From contig CM055108.1 of assembly GCA_029204225.1 (NCBI GenBank), positions 21,860,326 through 21,924,325 of the forward strand: a stretch of DNA of 64,000 nucleotides, read 5' to 3'. Below the pieces are notes generated by a model. It saw nothing but the letters and a program-made list of their open reading frames with translations. It was not told the DNA's origin and made no database searches. Source of the stretch: Diphasiastrum complanatum (taxonomy: Eukaryota > Streptophyta > Lycopodiopsida > Lycopodiales > Lycopodiaceae). Of this stretch, positions 55,901-63,769 are shown piece after piece; within the stretch, counting starts at the first letter, position 1, and each line of letters opens with the position of its first letter. The position numbers and the translations under genes are program-made.

Positions 55901-56390
55901 CCCTCTCTTACCTTTTTTAAAATAAAACTGTTGGCTTTATAGATTGCCATTTCCCCAGAAGTTGCACTATGATGAGGATTTCCTTCTGGTACCTGGAGAC
56001 ATCTACCAAAAAACAGAATCAGTATTCTACACAAATGTCTTGAAAAGTGGATTCAACCAATAGTAGCTAGATCATAACTCTAGTATTTGCACACTTATAG
56101 CCTTTGTTTATTATACACAGCTCACAAAACCTTTTCATTATTCTTGAAAGGCTTGATGTTAATGTTCACTGACGTTCCTTTCCCACAACAATCTTGCAAT
56201 GGAGACACCTCAAAAACTCTAAGCCTTTCACAACAAAAAACCTACAATATATACCATTTAATATCTTCCAAACCTTCACATAAGATTTAAAAGCACATCT
56301 AATGAAAAGTTATAAAAGTTCATTGATTGCCTTTGCCGCGTCCTCAGGATTGTTTTTTACTGGGGCATATGCTAACCATGCATCCATTAC
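41580..56390 (-). CDS. USP: UDP-sugar pyrophosphorylase, last four exons
   Basis: USP makes UDP-sugars from sugar 1-phosphates and UTP in the cytosol, the salvage step that feeds nucleotide sugars to cell-wall synthesis. Exons 56331-56390, 55912-55992, 42084-42323 and 41580-41753 join in phase 0 into 184 codons plus TGA. The translation matches the C-terminus of plant [97 protein letters not shown]. The family is about 600 residues, so roughly the first 430 lie upstream, past the right window edge. No stop or frameshift is seen, so the gene is probably functional. One intron is 13.6 kb. Confidence 0.9.
42084..42323 (-). CDS. USP: USP penultimate exon
   Basis: 240 bp, acceptor TTTGCCAG| and donor GAG|GTAAGT. 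It encodes 80 residues of the C-terminal beta-helix-like region ([20 protein letters not shown] through [11 protein letters not shown]). The donor and acceptor are strong. Confidence 0.92.
42324..42830 (-). other. USP long intron, 3' end
   Basis: No gene in this 500-bp part. AT-rich. Confidence 0.4.
42831..43870 (+). pseudogene. hAT-type transposase remnant (DUF659-like)
   Basis: 42913-43060 reads [20 protein letters not shown] then [17 protein letters not shown], the core of plant hAT transposases with DUF659. After a frameshift 43063-43205 reads [20 protein letters not shown], then LRPAPTRS. 43362-43470 ([15 protein letters not shown]) and the acidic tail 43640-43830 ([20 protein letters not shown]) resemble the C-terminal end of such proteins. 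The hAT dimerisation domain is missing. It lies inside the USP intron in opposite orientation. Confidence 0.7.
43871..44847. other. AT-rich part of the USP long intron
   Basis: Short TAGTATTTAGTATT and GTAACTTGTAA-like words recur at 43930-43960 and 44200-44330. A similar word family occurs at 51370-51500. No gene. Confidence 0.4.
44848..45162 (+). repeat. Truncated 5' LTR copy
   Basis: This aligns with 47205-47530 (AAGGGTCGGTGA, GTCACAAGTAGTGATCCGGT, GGGGTGACCAAGATGGTCAC, ACTCAGAATTCACAGGTCA). It lacks the first 55 bases or so and a 9-bp CAGGGGTCA repeat. Confidence 0.8.
45200..45465 (+). pseudogene. Gypsy gag C-terminus with zinc knuckle
   Basis: In the frame beginning near 45297 one reads [20 protein letters not shown] then KDCPCS, a CX2CX3HX4C knuckle of the type seen in some chromoviruses, followed by a short Asp/Glu-rich tail and a stop. 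No Gag core is left. Confidence 0.65.
45820..46710 (+). pseudogene. Gypsy RT start fused to integrase end
   Basis: 45820-46010 gives [13 protein letters not shown] and [20 protein letters not shown], the N-terminus of RT. At about 46205 it passes directly into integrase ([44 protein letters not shown]). So RT active site, RNase H and the zinc region are deleted. The integrase frame 46207-46707 keeps the second Asp and the region of the Glu, where QTKRVN replaces the usual QTERVN, so the catalytic Glu is Lys. Confidence 0.75.
46711..47125 (+). pseudogene. Integrase C-terminus and chromodomain
   Basis: [17 protein letters not shown] is the GPY/F-type module. [13 protein letters not shown] follows, then after a shift near 46980 a chromodomain-like [13 protein letters not shown] with one stop and [12 protein letters not shown]. 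It ends just before the polypurine tract. Confidence 0.75.
47131..47148 (+). other. Polypurine tract
   Basis: AAAGGAGGGAAGGA directly precedes the TG of the 3' LTR. Confidence 0.6.
47149..47530 (+). repeat. 3' LTR of the gypsy element
   Basis: It begins TGTTAGAGCCCAG and probably ends AATAGCA, where similarity with the 5' copy also stops. Its first 50 bases recur inverted at 48976-49035. Confidence 0.75.
47531..48970. other. USP intron, no gene recognised
   Basis: Frames at 47780-48522 on both strands have no recognisable motif. AT-rich. Confidence 0.35.
48971..49035 (-). repeat. Inverted fragment of the 47149 LTR
   Basis: The reverse complement reads TGTTAGAGCCCAGTTACG, GATCTCGGCACGGCCGGTTA, matching the first 55 bases of 47149-47530 with a few changes. 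A remnant of another copy in the opposite orientation. Confidence 0.75.
49036..49812. other. USP intron, no gene recognised
   Basis: AT-rich with no motif. 49765-49800 repeats GTAGGT words before the GA tract. Confidence 0.35.
49813..49871 (+). repeat. (GA)n microsatellite
   Basis: An uninterrupted AG dinucleotide run of about 55 bases. Confidence 0.95.
50322..50387 (+). repeat. (GA)n microsatellite
   Basis: About 64 bases of uninterrupted GA. The plus-strand frame through it is a spurious Arg-Glu repeat. Confidence 0.95.
50388..51020. other. USP intron, degraded gypsy sequence
   Basis: No frame survives. Its position suggests it is what is left of the gag part of the element whose protease lies at 51021. 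Confidence 0.3.
51021..51300 (+). pseudogene. Ty3/gypsy aspartic protease fragment
   Basis: The translation reads [20 protein letters not shown] then NFFNS. The (V/I)DSGSTHNF box is the active site of plant gypsy proteases. An open frame extends about 80 codons to a TGA near 51270. No RT follows. Confidence 0.7.
51360..51530 (+). repeat. Degenerate AAGTACTAACTAGTAAC repeat
   Basis: Words GTAACTTGTAACTTC, AAGTACTAACTAG and TAGTAGGTAGTAGG recur over 170 bp. Resembles 43930-44330 near the hAT remnant, so it may be part of such an element. Confidence 0.4.
51785..52167 (-). pseudogene. Copia protease and pre-integrase start
   Basis: [18 protein letters not shown] is the Copia protease active site. 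[17 protein letters not shown] follows. After a frame change, [15 protein letters not shown] and [13 protein letters not shown] are the start of the pre-integrase region. The element ends there. Confidence 0.85.
52432..52888 (-). pseudogene. Copia gag
   Basis: ATG at 52888 starts [20 protein letters not shown] and WKFKMKTLL, the N-terminal LNG.NY..W block of Copia Gag. After a frameshift the frame 52752-52432 gives [43 protein letters not shown]. Good preservation otherwise. The zinc knuckle region below 52430 is scrambled. Confidence 0.85.
52926..52989 (+). repeat. (GA)n microsatellite in Copia leader
   Basis: An uninterrupted GA run of about 62 bases, between gag ATG and PBS of the Copia element. 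Confidence 0.95.
53180..53191 (-). other. Primer binding site of the Copia element
   Basis: The minus strand reads TGGTATCAGAGC right after the LTR end CCAACA. A degenerate second copy lies at about 53140 (GCTCTGATATCA in plus). Confidence 0.85.
53192..54139 (-). repeat. 5' LTR of the Copia element
   Basis: 948 bp with ends TGTTGG...CCAACA. A minus-strand TATA box (AGTATAAATAGC) lies at about 53764-53777. Its 3' partner is absent. Confidence 0.8.
54140..54480 (-). other. Leader fragment of another LTR element
   Basis: This 340-bp stretch lies between the primer site at 54481 and the Copia LTR, where the internal region of the 54495 element would begin. No frame. Confidence 0.4.
54481..54492 (-). 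other. Degenerate primer binding site
   Basis: The minus strand reads TGGTATCAGAAC, one base from the initiator Met tRNA site, just below a TGTTAC LTR edge. Confidence 0.7.
54495..55087 (-). repeat. LTR of a gypsy-type element
   Basis: The inner edge TGTTACAACCCC is fixed by the primer site. The outer edge is not clear and may lie anywhere between about 54900 and 55087. Frames inside are not protein-like. Confidence 0.55.
55099..55510 (-). repeat. LTR, TGTTAG...CTAACA
   Basis: 412 bp with inverted ends TGTTAG and CTAACA. The bases before it (AAATACCA after GCTC) resemble a mutated primer site, giving minus orientation. A TATATAAGG box lies near 55316. Confidence 0.6.
55501..55817 (+). repeat. 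Near-perfect tandem duplication, period 161 bp
   Basis: CTCTAACAAAGGCCTCATTA at 55503 recurs as CTCTAACAAAGACCTCATTA at 55664. The copies run to GGACATATGCGGTGT and differ at only about six positions. The repeat begins inside the end of the 55099 LTR. The second copy stops 95 bp before a USP exon. Confidence 0.9.
55912..55992 (-). CDS. USP: USP exon, 81 bp
   Basis: 27 codons with acceptor GTCTCCAG| and donor AAAAAG|GTAAGA, encoding [20 protein letters not shown] and NSFILKK. It joins in phase to AGAKIEG 13.6 kb away. Too short for ORF-based detection. Confidence 0.9.
56331..56390 (-). CDS. USP: USP exon, 60 bp, probable GC donor
   Basis: 20 codons, acceptor TATTGCAG|, encoding [20 protein letters not shown]. 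The homologous protein continues directly with VP.GNP, which is the next exon. The only base pair after the last codon is GC (AAG|GCAATC), so this intron (55993-56330) appears to be GC-AG. Confidence 0.88.
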
Positions 56391-57379
56391 CTGCAATATA
56401 TTTTAAGGATTGTCAATGCACACTTCATTTGTTAAAAGAGAGTAATATGTAGGTAAGGGCATATGAAAAGACAAAAGAAACATCACTTTGTTCCTCCAAC
56501 AACTTCATCCTATTTGCATTACTTTTATTGCAATCCTACATTGCATGCATCTATACTAGACCAAATATCTAGATAAAATAGGGCCTCTCAATTAGCCTCA
56601 ATTTGCATAGTTAAGAATACAAGCCTTGAACAATGTTGAGCAGCTAACGTAAGTGCACACTCAAGCAAGTAGATCTTTGATAAATTGGAAAAAAAAAAGC
56701 TATTTTAATGCCTTACAAGGGCCCTTAATTAATAGCATGTCAGACAAAGTGAAAATTTGGTAAAGGTATCAAATAAGGCCTTTGTTCTGGACAAATAGCA
56801 CTTTTAGGGCTTATGGGCCCAGGACCTATTTTATTTGGTAGGGCCAAAGGTTATTCTATTCATAGAAATAGTGTTTATTTTTGGACGAATGGTCATTTTC
56901 ATTCACAGTGTAGACTGGAGCTCTAGAGGAGAGGTGCATGATTTTGGAGAGAACTGTTGCTCTTCTTTAAAATACCTTTCAAAAAAAGTGATCCAATAAA
57001 GTATAAATAGGAAGAGGAGACATTCGTCTGGTAGCTTTTGATTTGGTTTCTTTTTTCAACTTTTATAAGACTCATTGCTCTCCCTTGTAGGGGGATGCTA
57101 TATCTATGATTAAGTTCATAGTTTGGTATCACAACATTTTCAAGGGCACTCGGAACTGCCCCTATAGAAATAAATAGGACATCGATCAAAGTTCTCTTTG
57201 AAAAGAAATCGAGTTAGGAAGAAGATGAAGAAGCTTTATTGATGTCTTGTAATTACCAAAAGGTACATAAGACCAAAAGAATTACATCTCAAGTGTTTGA
57301 TATCGCATGCTATTGAGGCTTGTTCATAAAAGACAAGAGAGCTTATGCGAAACATCATAACACAAAGCATGTGCTGAAT
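56391..57379. other. USP upstream intron: LTR-like fragment near 56800-57135
   Basis: GTATAAATAGGAAGAGG at about 57001 and GTTTGGTATCACAACA at 57121 look like a TATA box and a decayed primer site of a plus-strand LTR element. No pair was found. 56391-56800 holds nothing recognisable. No USP exon is seen. Confidence 0.35.
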
Positions 57380-57841
57380 CGACAGGATTGATGTTTATTT
57401 TGGAACTGTTTATTGAGCAGAAACTATGTAGCAAATTATTCTTTATTATGCATAAGCAGGCCTATGGGCCCTTTTTATTCATGTATTGGCCCTATTTGGT
57501 CACACTTTTAGGACTTGGTCATATTGATTTGGAGTGGGGGTCCTATTGGGGGGGGGGGGGGGGTGGGCACTATTTTCCCTCCAAATTTTCTACCTCCCTC
57601 TACATACTTGACATGTACTTCATTAGTCTTATATGCCTTTTGGCATGGAAAAGACATTAATGAAGCTTTCTTTCTTTCTTTCTTTCTACTTTTGAATTCC
57701 TACTTTGGGGTTCATTGGTAGGGTATATAAGGCAGCATTGTAGTCTTTTATTCAGTTGATGATGATTGCTCTTCTTTAGCCTCATTAAATATTCTCTCTT
57801 TCATGCTTTCTAGCATAGCTAGTGAATCTTAACTTGTAACT
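57380..57841 (+). repeat. 5' LTR related to the 8774 family
   Basis: Contains TTATGCATAAGCAGGCC and GGGCCCTTTTTATTCATG, which match the minus strand of the 8774-family LTR, then a 16-base G run, a TTTC repeat at 57668-57687, a TATA box GGTATATAAGGC at 57722, and ends GTAACT directly before the primer site. The left edge is uncertain. Confidence 0.7.
57550..57564 (+). repeat. Poly-G run
   Basis: Sixteen consecutive G bases with one T then GGG, able to form G-quadruplex structure and prone to assembly error. Confidence 0.9.
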
Positions 57842-57853
57842 TGGTATCAGAGC
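57842..57853 (+). other. Primer binding site
   Basis: TGGTATCAGAGC abuts the LTR end, giving plus orientation for this element. Confidence 0.9.
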
Positions 57854-58435
57854 AGTTTCCTTGTCATAAGGTTGGTGTATATTTTTCAGATCTGATTTTC
57901 TCCAGGAGGGCGCCCATCTGTAGCCTACATTTTCAGCCTACAGATCTACCTTTTTGCAGGTTTTCGGCATTATTTGGAGGAGGATCAGCGCCCATTTTCA
58001 GCCCATCTGCATCTTCTTTTTTGCTAGTTTTTTGTCGTCGTTTGGAGGACCGGCGCCCATTTCTAGCGCCTATTTTCAGCCAATTCATCGCCCATTTTTC
58101 AACAATTTCCAGCGCCCATTCCAGCCCATTTCCAGCTTGTTTTGACAAGACTTCGGTGGCTGGTTGGCACCTAGATTGGCGTCATCATCTGCATCTTTTC
58201 ACCTATCTTGTTGCCACTACCATTGGGACGAAGGATCCACACCCACCCAGGTACTTTGCTTGCTTTCTCGCTTGCATTTTTGCTTTCCTTGCACATTGTT
58301 TTTGCACTCCCACCCATTTGCTGACATTTCCAGCACCCATCTCCTGCTATTTCTAGCACCCTATTCCCTCATCATTTTCTGCCATTACGAGCCTTTTTGT
58401 CTCTTTTCCAGCGCCCTCTTACTGTAATGCTCAAT
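57854..58435 (+). other. Leader with repeated AGCGCCCATTT motifs
   Basis: GGCGCCCATCTG, CAGCGCCCATTTTCAGCC, CGGCGCCCATTTCTAGCGCC, TCGCCCATTTTTC and CAGCGCCCATTCC recur within 57907-58125, then weaker copies to 58420. These are the reverse complement of the TAGGGCGCTGG words in the leaders at 14400-14870 and 20180-20770. The element is cut at about 58430 by the Copia LTR. Confidence 0.65.
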
Positions 58436-58928
58436 AGAACAAAATCAATAGTGTGAAAAATGTACTCTTGGGAAAAAATCAGGAAGTGAGTACATGGGCG
58501 TGAAGCTGAGCGCAATTTAGTGAGGTGCAGATATTTTAGAGCTTCAGTCGTCTCTTCTGTAATCAACTATCTCGTTTATAGATAGTTGATTAAAGAAGAG
58601 ACGACTGAAGCTCTAAAATCGATGAAGTCGGGCAAGTCGACGAAGTCGAGTTGTTGATGGAGTTAGTCGGGTACGTCGATGTCGAGTAAGTCGGATACGT
58701 TGATGTCGAGTACGTGATGGAATGGAGTTGATTGTCGATGGAGTCGATGTTGAGTTTGATGGAGTGAGACGTGGAGTAAGTCGATGTCGAGTATATACAT
58801 GAGAGAAGTAAAGTCGCGATGAAGTTGATGACTTCGATGACTTCGAAGTCGATGGAGTCGGACTTCGACATGTTTTCAGGATGCTCATTATCGAATGGAT
58901 TTTGGACATGAGCATTTAAAATCCAACA
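58436..58928 (-). repeat. 3' LTR of the 58.4-60.7 kb Copia element
   Basis: The minus strand starts TGTTGGATTTTAAATGC after the tract ATTATGGGGGAG (58929-58940). 58620-58870 consists of degenerate GTCGATG/AGTCGA units. The other end of the LTR is uncertain and set at the leader junction. Confidence 0.65.
58533..58619. repeat. Long hairpin, 40-bp arms, 7-bp loop
   Basis: Left arm 58533-58572 (ATTTTAGAGCTTCAGTCG... to ATCAACTATCT) and right arm 58580-58619 are reverse complements with one mismatch I can see. The loop is CGTTTAT. Confidence 0.92.
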
Positions 58929-58970
58929 CTCCCCCATAATGTGGATCCTGAAAAACTTCGATCTTCAAGT

Positions 58971-59671
58971 TTAGCATGTCGTGAATTTGAGATGGTGCTC
59001 CTTTGATAGACCTTTTGTGAAGTAATTTGCTGCCATAAAATCTGTCCTGTAGTAAATCAATGACACGTCCTTGCTTTGAACTTTTTTTCTAAGGTAGTGA
59101 TACTTGATTTCGATATGTTTGCTTTGAGAATGAAATGTCGGATTTGGAGATAGTGCAATTGTGCTTTGATTGTCACAATAGATTGTTGTTGGATGTGGCT
59201 GAGCAAGGTCGATATCTGCAAGCAGGTTCCTTAGCCAAATTGCCTCCTTGGTAGCATTTGTTGCAGCCATGTATTCTGATTCGGTCGATGATAATGCTAC
59301 TGAGGTTTGTTTTCAGCTATTCCATGAGATTAAGCCTTGATTGAATAAGAATATAAATCCAGAAGTCGATCTTCTGGTGTCAATATCTCCTGCCCAATCT
59401 GCATCCGTGTATCGTTCGAGCATATTGGCAGATTGGCTGCCTCCATAACAGATGCTGAGATGTTTTGTAGCTTTGACATAGTTCAAACCTTTATGAGTGC
59501 TTTCCAATGGGTTGGACCTGGATTTGATAGGAACTGGCTGAGTGAACTGATCGAGTATGCAAGGTCTGGTCGAGTGCAGAGCATTGCATACATCAATGAG
59601 CCGATGATGGAGTGAAATGGATATTGCTTCATTTCCTCATTTCCTCCTTTTCTTCCTCGGTTTGAGGACAT
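58971..59671 (-). pseudogene. Copia RNase H
   Basis: SLMYAMLCTRPDLAYSISS, YTDADWAGDIDTRRSTSGF, then after a stop LSSTESEYMAATNATKEAIW and IYCDNQSTIALSPNPTFHSQ, with FTKGLSKEHH near the end. All RNase H blocks are present but split by a stop at about 59313 and a frame change at about 59500. Confidence 0.88.
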
Positions 59672-60412
59672 TGTTCCGTCGATATTTTCAGACCAACATC
59701 GAGTGGAAAAAAGCTCGATTTGCAGTTGGTCATTCCATACTTTTCTAGCACATTAGTGAGATATCGTTGTTGACTGATATAAATTTGTCTGCTGGATCGA
59801 TTTCGATGAATCTGGATTCCAAGGCAGTAATGGGATGGACCCATATCAGTCATTTTGTAATCCTGTGCTAACATGAATTTTGAATCCTTCAATAAATTCA
59901 GATTGTTACTAAATAGTAACGTATCATCTACATAAAGAGTGATGATTATGTAGAAATTCGATACAGACTTGAAATAGACATTCCAATCTGCTGAGTTTGG
60001 AATAAAACCATTCTCGATTGGAAATGCATTGATTTTCTGAAACCAGGCTCTTGGTGACCGTTTCAGACCATACAGAGCCTTGTGGATTTTGTACGCTAGG
60101 TGCTCCTTACCCTTCAGTTCGTATTCTTCTGGCTGCGACATATAAATTTCCTCTTCGATAGTCCCATTGAGGAAAGCAGTCTGGACATCCATTTGGTGGA
60201 CTTCGAGGTCGGCTGTGGCTGCAAAGGAGAGTAGTAGTCAGATCGAAGCATGCTTAATGACAGAGCTAAAGGTCTCCGAATAATCCAAATCTGAAATCTG
60301 GGAGAGCCTTTGGTGACAAGCCTGACCCTTTGTATCGACTTAATCTGCTTTTACCATCATACTTTGCTTTGAATATCCATTTGCATGGAATCGAATTTCG
60401 ATCCTTTGGTAG
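59629..60412 (-). pseudogene. Copia reverse transcriptase
   Basis: After decayed segments (CKWIFKAKYDGK near 60380) the frame 60192-59629 gives MDVQTAFLNGTIEEEIYMSQ, ALYGLKRSPRAWFQKI, ITLYVDDTLLFSN (catalytic YVDD) and PSHYCLGIQIHRN. The catalytic core is intact; the N-terminal third is broken. Confidence 0.88.
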
Positions 60413-60739
60413 CTCAGTTACAGTCCATGTTTGATTCTTGATCGGAGAATCGAATTCGGTTGTCCATTGCAGCTATCCACTGGTCAGCATCAGGAGTCGA
60501 CATTGACTCAGATACAGTGCATGGTTCCTGCACAAAGTAGGAGGTTGGATCATCCATAAATCGGGATGGAGACTGTTTGGATCGGTTCGATCTTCGGGGT
60601 TGAACTTCGATCCTTTGATGCGATTCGACTTGTTGAGGGTCTGACTCATTGTCGATCTTTTGATCAGTCTTGAGTTCGGAGCTGGTGTCGGCTCTAGGAC
60701 ATGGGAGGCATTTCGACAAATGTTTGCACAAAATTGGGT

Positions 60740-61310
60740 GCCTATGGATGAAGACAACAGCCATGCAACAATGGTCTTATTTGAAGCAGGGTAACTTGAG
60801 CGTGCAGCAGGATTATGCAGACAAGTACCGAGAGGCTTTGTTATGCATTCCTCAGGAAGTTCCTATGTACATGCAAATAATTCACTTTGTGGAGGGACTT
60901 CGAGAGAGTATTTGCCCTTTTGTGCGGAAGGAGCAATCTCATGATTTACGGGGAGCCATCCAGATGGCTTTGTATTATGAAGATGGGAAAAAAGGCCCGG
61001 ATCCTGTTGCGGTAGCTGGTACAGGTGGTTAGCAACCTTGGGGACGCAAGGGCAAATGGAACAAAAAGAGAAAGTTTGAAGGTCAAACCAATCAGTGGCA
61101 AGCTCGGGGTGACCAAAAGAAGAAGGGTTCAGGGGCCCCAAAAGGCAAAGGGTTGTTATGGGCAGCCCAATGCCCAAAAGGGTCAGCGTCCTTCAATGTT
61201 GTCGCCTCAGGACCAAGAACGTGCAAAGAGGGAGAACCTCTGTTTTGGATATTTGGGGCAGCATAGGTGGAAGGAATGTCCACGGAACTTGATGCGGACC
61301 ACATATAATC
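60740..61310 (+). pseudogene. Gypsy gag
   Basis: MQQWSYLKQGNLSVQQDYAD, FVEGLRESICPFVRK and DLRGAIQMALYYED follow the order of gypsy Gag. A stop follows at 61030. The zinc knuckle reads CFGYLGQHRWKEC, with the second Cys replaced by Tyr. Confidence 0.75.
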
Positions 61311-61443
61311 TTCAGGTGGACCAGATGAACCAAGGTGATGACCCTATGACAGTGGAAGAGATCGAGCAAGAAGTCAATCTAGACGTCCCACGCCTCATGA
61401 ATGTTTCGGTGGTCAGGAGAGTGGACACGGCTCCACCAGCGCT

Positions 61444-61920
61444 TTGTCAAAATCGGCTCGCCAAGGGTATCAATTTCCTAACACATCTCTTATTGTTATG
61501 CGAGGACATCTGTGTGGTAGAGATGTTCAGGTTCTATTTGACACTGGGTCCTCTCATAATGTGTTGAATTCAACTTTGGTACGGAAGTTAGGTGTGAATA
61601 CTCAACCATCCCAGTACCTAGTACATAGTGGAAATGGCTGATGGAAAGGGTACAGAGATTTGGGATAAGAGGGTTGTGGGGCATTCCACTAACTGTACAA
61701 AGTTACACAAAAGAGTTGGATTTTGAGATAACACGGCTTGCGCGGTTTGATGTGGTGTTGGGCATTTGTTGGCACACAATGCGGAAGCCACACATAGCCT
61801 GGGATACTCATGTGTATGAGTTCCAGTTTGATGGTGTGATGCATTCCCTTTGTGGGGAGCGGGATGTGCCTCCTGGATCGCTTGTTTCAGCTACGCAGTT
61901 GCATAGGATCCCATTGTGAG
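61444..61920 (+). pseudogene. Gypsy aspartic protease
   Basis: VQVLFDTGSSHNVLNSTLV is the active-site loop. A frameshift at about 61640 continues with the second half (LARFDVVLGICWH). Confidence 0.75.
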
Positions 61921-62029
61921 TACATGTGTGTTTGCTTTCTACCGTGATATGTCTACTAATACTAGTCAGAGTAGCATGCAGTGTGTGCAAACTAGTACTA
62001 TTTGGATCAAGAGATTAGGAGAGAGTTTT

Positions 62030-62426
62030 TCAGATGTGTTCATAGATGATATTCCATCTGTTTTACCTCCTAAGAGGAATGTTGAACATAAGATTGAATT
62101 AATACCCGGATCATGTCCTGTCAATAGACATCCTTACAGAATGAGTCTTAAGGAAGAGGAAGTGAGACAGATGGTCGATGGTTATTTGGCCAAGGGGCAG
62201 ATACGACCTAGTTATTCCCCTTTTGCCTCTCCGATCATTCTTGATCATGGCGTATGTGTGTGGATTATCGAGGTTTGAACAAGATAACGGTTAAACATCG
62301 ATATCCTATGCCACGTATAGATGATTTGCTTGATGCCTTGTCAGGTGCCACTGTGTTCAGTAAAATAGACCTAAAGAGTGGATACCATCAAGTTAGAGGT
62401 CGTGAAGAGGATGTACACAAGACTGC
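62030..62426 (+). pseudogene. Gypsy RT, N-terminal third
   Basis: [38 protein letters not shown] and PSYSPFASPIIL are followed by a shift and [19 protein letters not shown] then [14 protein letters not shown]. The frame is cut by the inserted LTR right after the VHKTA motif. Confidence 0.85.
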
Positions 62427-62868
62427 AGTTACGAATAAAGCCCATAGCTTATCTAAAGCTAAGCTATGAAAGCATCACATAAGCAAGACTTAAGCTATGA
62501 AAGCAGCACATAAGCAAGACTTAACCCTAGAAAGCAGAAAAGAGAGAGATTAAGGAGACTAAAGAGAGAGATCAATATCATCAGCTGAATAACAAATGAC
62601 ACAGTTTCCCTACTTATAGCCAAGAGGAAGCCCTAAAAGGAAGCTTCCGGTGGCTAGGCCCAACTGGGAGGGAAATAGTGTGCCCTCCAAGAAGGCCCCC
62701 ACTCTCTAGTAATATGTCCAAATGGCCTAATAATGAGTAATAAGGCCAAAGGCCAACCATACAGTCTAAGTGTCACTAATGAATAAAAAAGGGCCCAAGG
62801 CCTGCTTATGCATAAAGTAAAGTAAATGTAAATGGACGGGGCAAATGTAATGAGCCGAGTCCATAACT
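62427..62868 (-). repeat. 3' LTR of the third family copy
   Basis: 442 bp, plus-strand AGTTACGAATAAAGCC to GTCCATAACT. It contains a 31-bp version of the tandem duplication seen at 16160 (TAAGCTATGAAAGCA at 62460 and 62491). Confidence 0.9.
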
Positions 62869-62914
62869 CTCCCTGGCACAAAAAAATACACCCAACTACC
62901 GAAAAGAAACTGGA

Positions 62915-63768
62915 TCAAATAGCAACAAGCCCTAGTGCATCAACAGCTACAACAACATCAGATGTAGAGGAATCAACAAGTGCAGCAAGAGCACGAGCCT
63001 GATCCGCAAGTGATGGTGTATGATAAAAGACATCAATAGGCTCCCATGTGGCCTCCTCAATAGGACGACCATCCCACTGGACCAAAAACTGAATCTCCCG
63101 GCGGCGTTGACTATGGTATAGACGAACCTGTAAATATAGCAGCAAAGTAAAAATGGAAATAACTCTGGAGTAGTAGGAAACTCAGCATCACAAGGAGCGT
63201 CATCCTCAATAGCAGCACGTAATAAACTGACATGGAATACATCACAGGCGCGTGCAGAAGCAAGAAGCTGGTAAGCGATATGTAACTAGACTAAGAACCT
63301 CCTAAATGCGATAAGGCCCATAATAACGTGGTGCAAGCTTCTCAGTAGAAGCATGGCCCTGGACAAAATGATGACGTGCAAACCGTAGGCGTAGATAAAC
63401 CATATCTCCAAGCTGAAACTCAACATGGCGGCTGGTGGCGATCAACTGAGGTCTGATAATGCTGCTGAACATGATGTAAATGAGAACTGGCCCCGGGTAA
63501 TAAGCTCTCGAGCACCTGATAGAAAAGATGCAAGTGTGACAGGTGTATCCTCAGGAGGGAGAGGAATGCCAGGTAAAAGAGGTGCATAGCCATGAGACAA
63601 TAAAAATGGTGAAACACCTGTGCTAGTACTAACAGAGCTATTAAAGCTATACCTCTGCTAAACATAAATGCTGATCCCAATCCTTCCCAGAAGGAGTAAC
63701 AAAATGGCGTAAATAATCCTCAAGGATCCTGTTAAGGACCTCAGACTGCCCATCAGAAGTAGAATGAT
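62915..63768 (-). pseudogene. Integrase C-terminus and chromodomain of the third copy
   Basis: 63145-62915 reads [20 protein letters not shown], with GAG where the 8774 copy has [23 protein letters not shown] follows. Upstream, fragments of the integrase tail and [18 protein letters not shown] (up to 63768) align with 9700-10140, but in several frames. Integrase ends just upstream of the catalytic Glu. Confidence 0.85.
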
Positions 63769-63769
63769 C

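Larger units (their letters stand above)
58971..60710 (-). mobile_element. Ty1/copia element, 3' half (RT to RNase H)
   Basis: Minus strand: linker (RRSNRSKQSPSRFMDDPTSY, from about 60710), RT (60410-59640) and RNase H (59660-58971), then PPT and LTR. Gag, protease and integrase are absent; at about 60715 the sequence switches to a gypsy gag in the opposite orientation. Several stops and shifts. Confidence 0.85.
60716..62426 (+). mobile_element. Decayed Ty3/gypsy element, gag to RT
   Basis: Plus strand: gag (60740-61300), protease (61450-61640), RT start (62030-62426), interrupted inside RT by the LTR at 62427. 5' LTR and leader are missing at the Copia junction. Stops and shifts throughout. 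Confidence 0.82.

Noticed and set aside
56923-57189. Minus-strand frame as an upstream USP exon
   Set aside because: The translation has no USP motif and the region reads as a plus-strand LTR with TATA box and primer site.
57841-58427. 171-codon plus frame starting in the primer site
   Set aside because: Begins within the PBS and spans the repeat-rich leader; Pro/Phe/Ser-rich from the GCGCCC motifs, no Gag blocks.
58590-58937. Minus frames with STYPTYSTSTYP-like repeats
   Set aside because: Translation of the GTCGA-type LTR repeats, not a protein.
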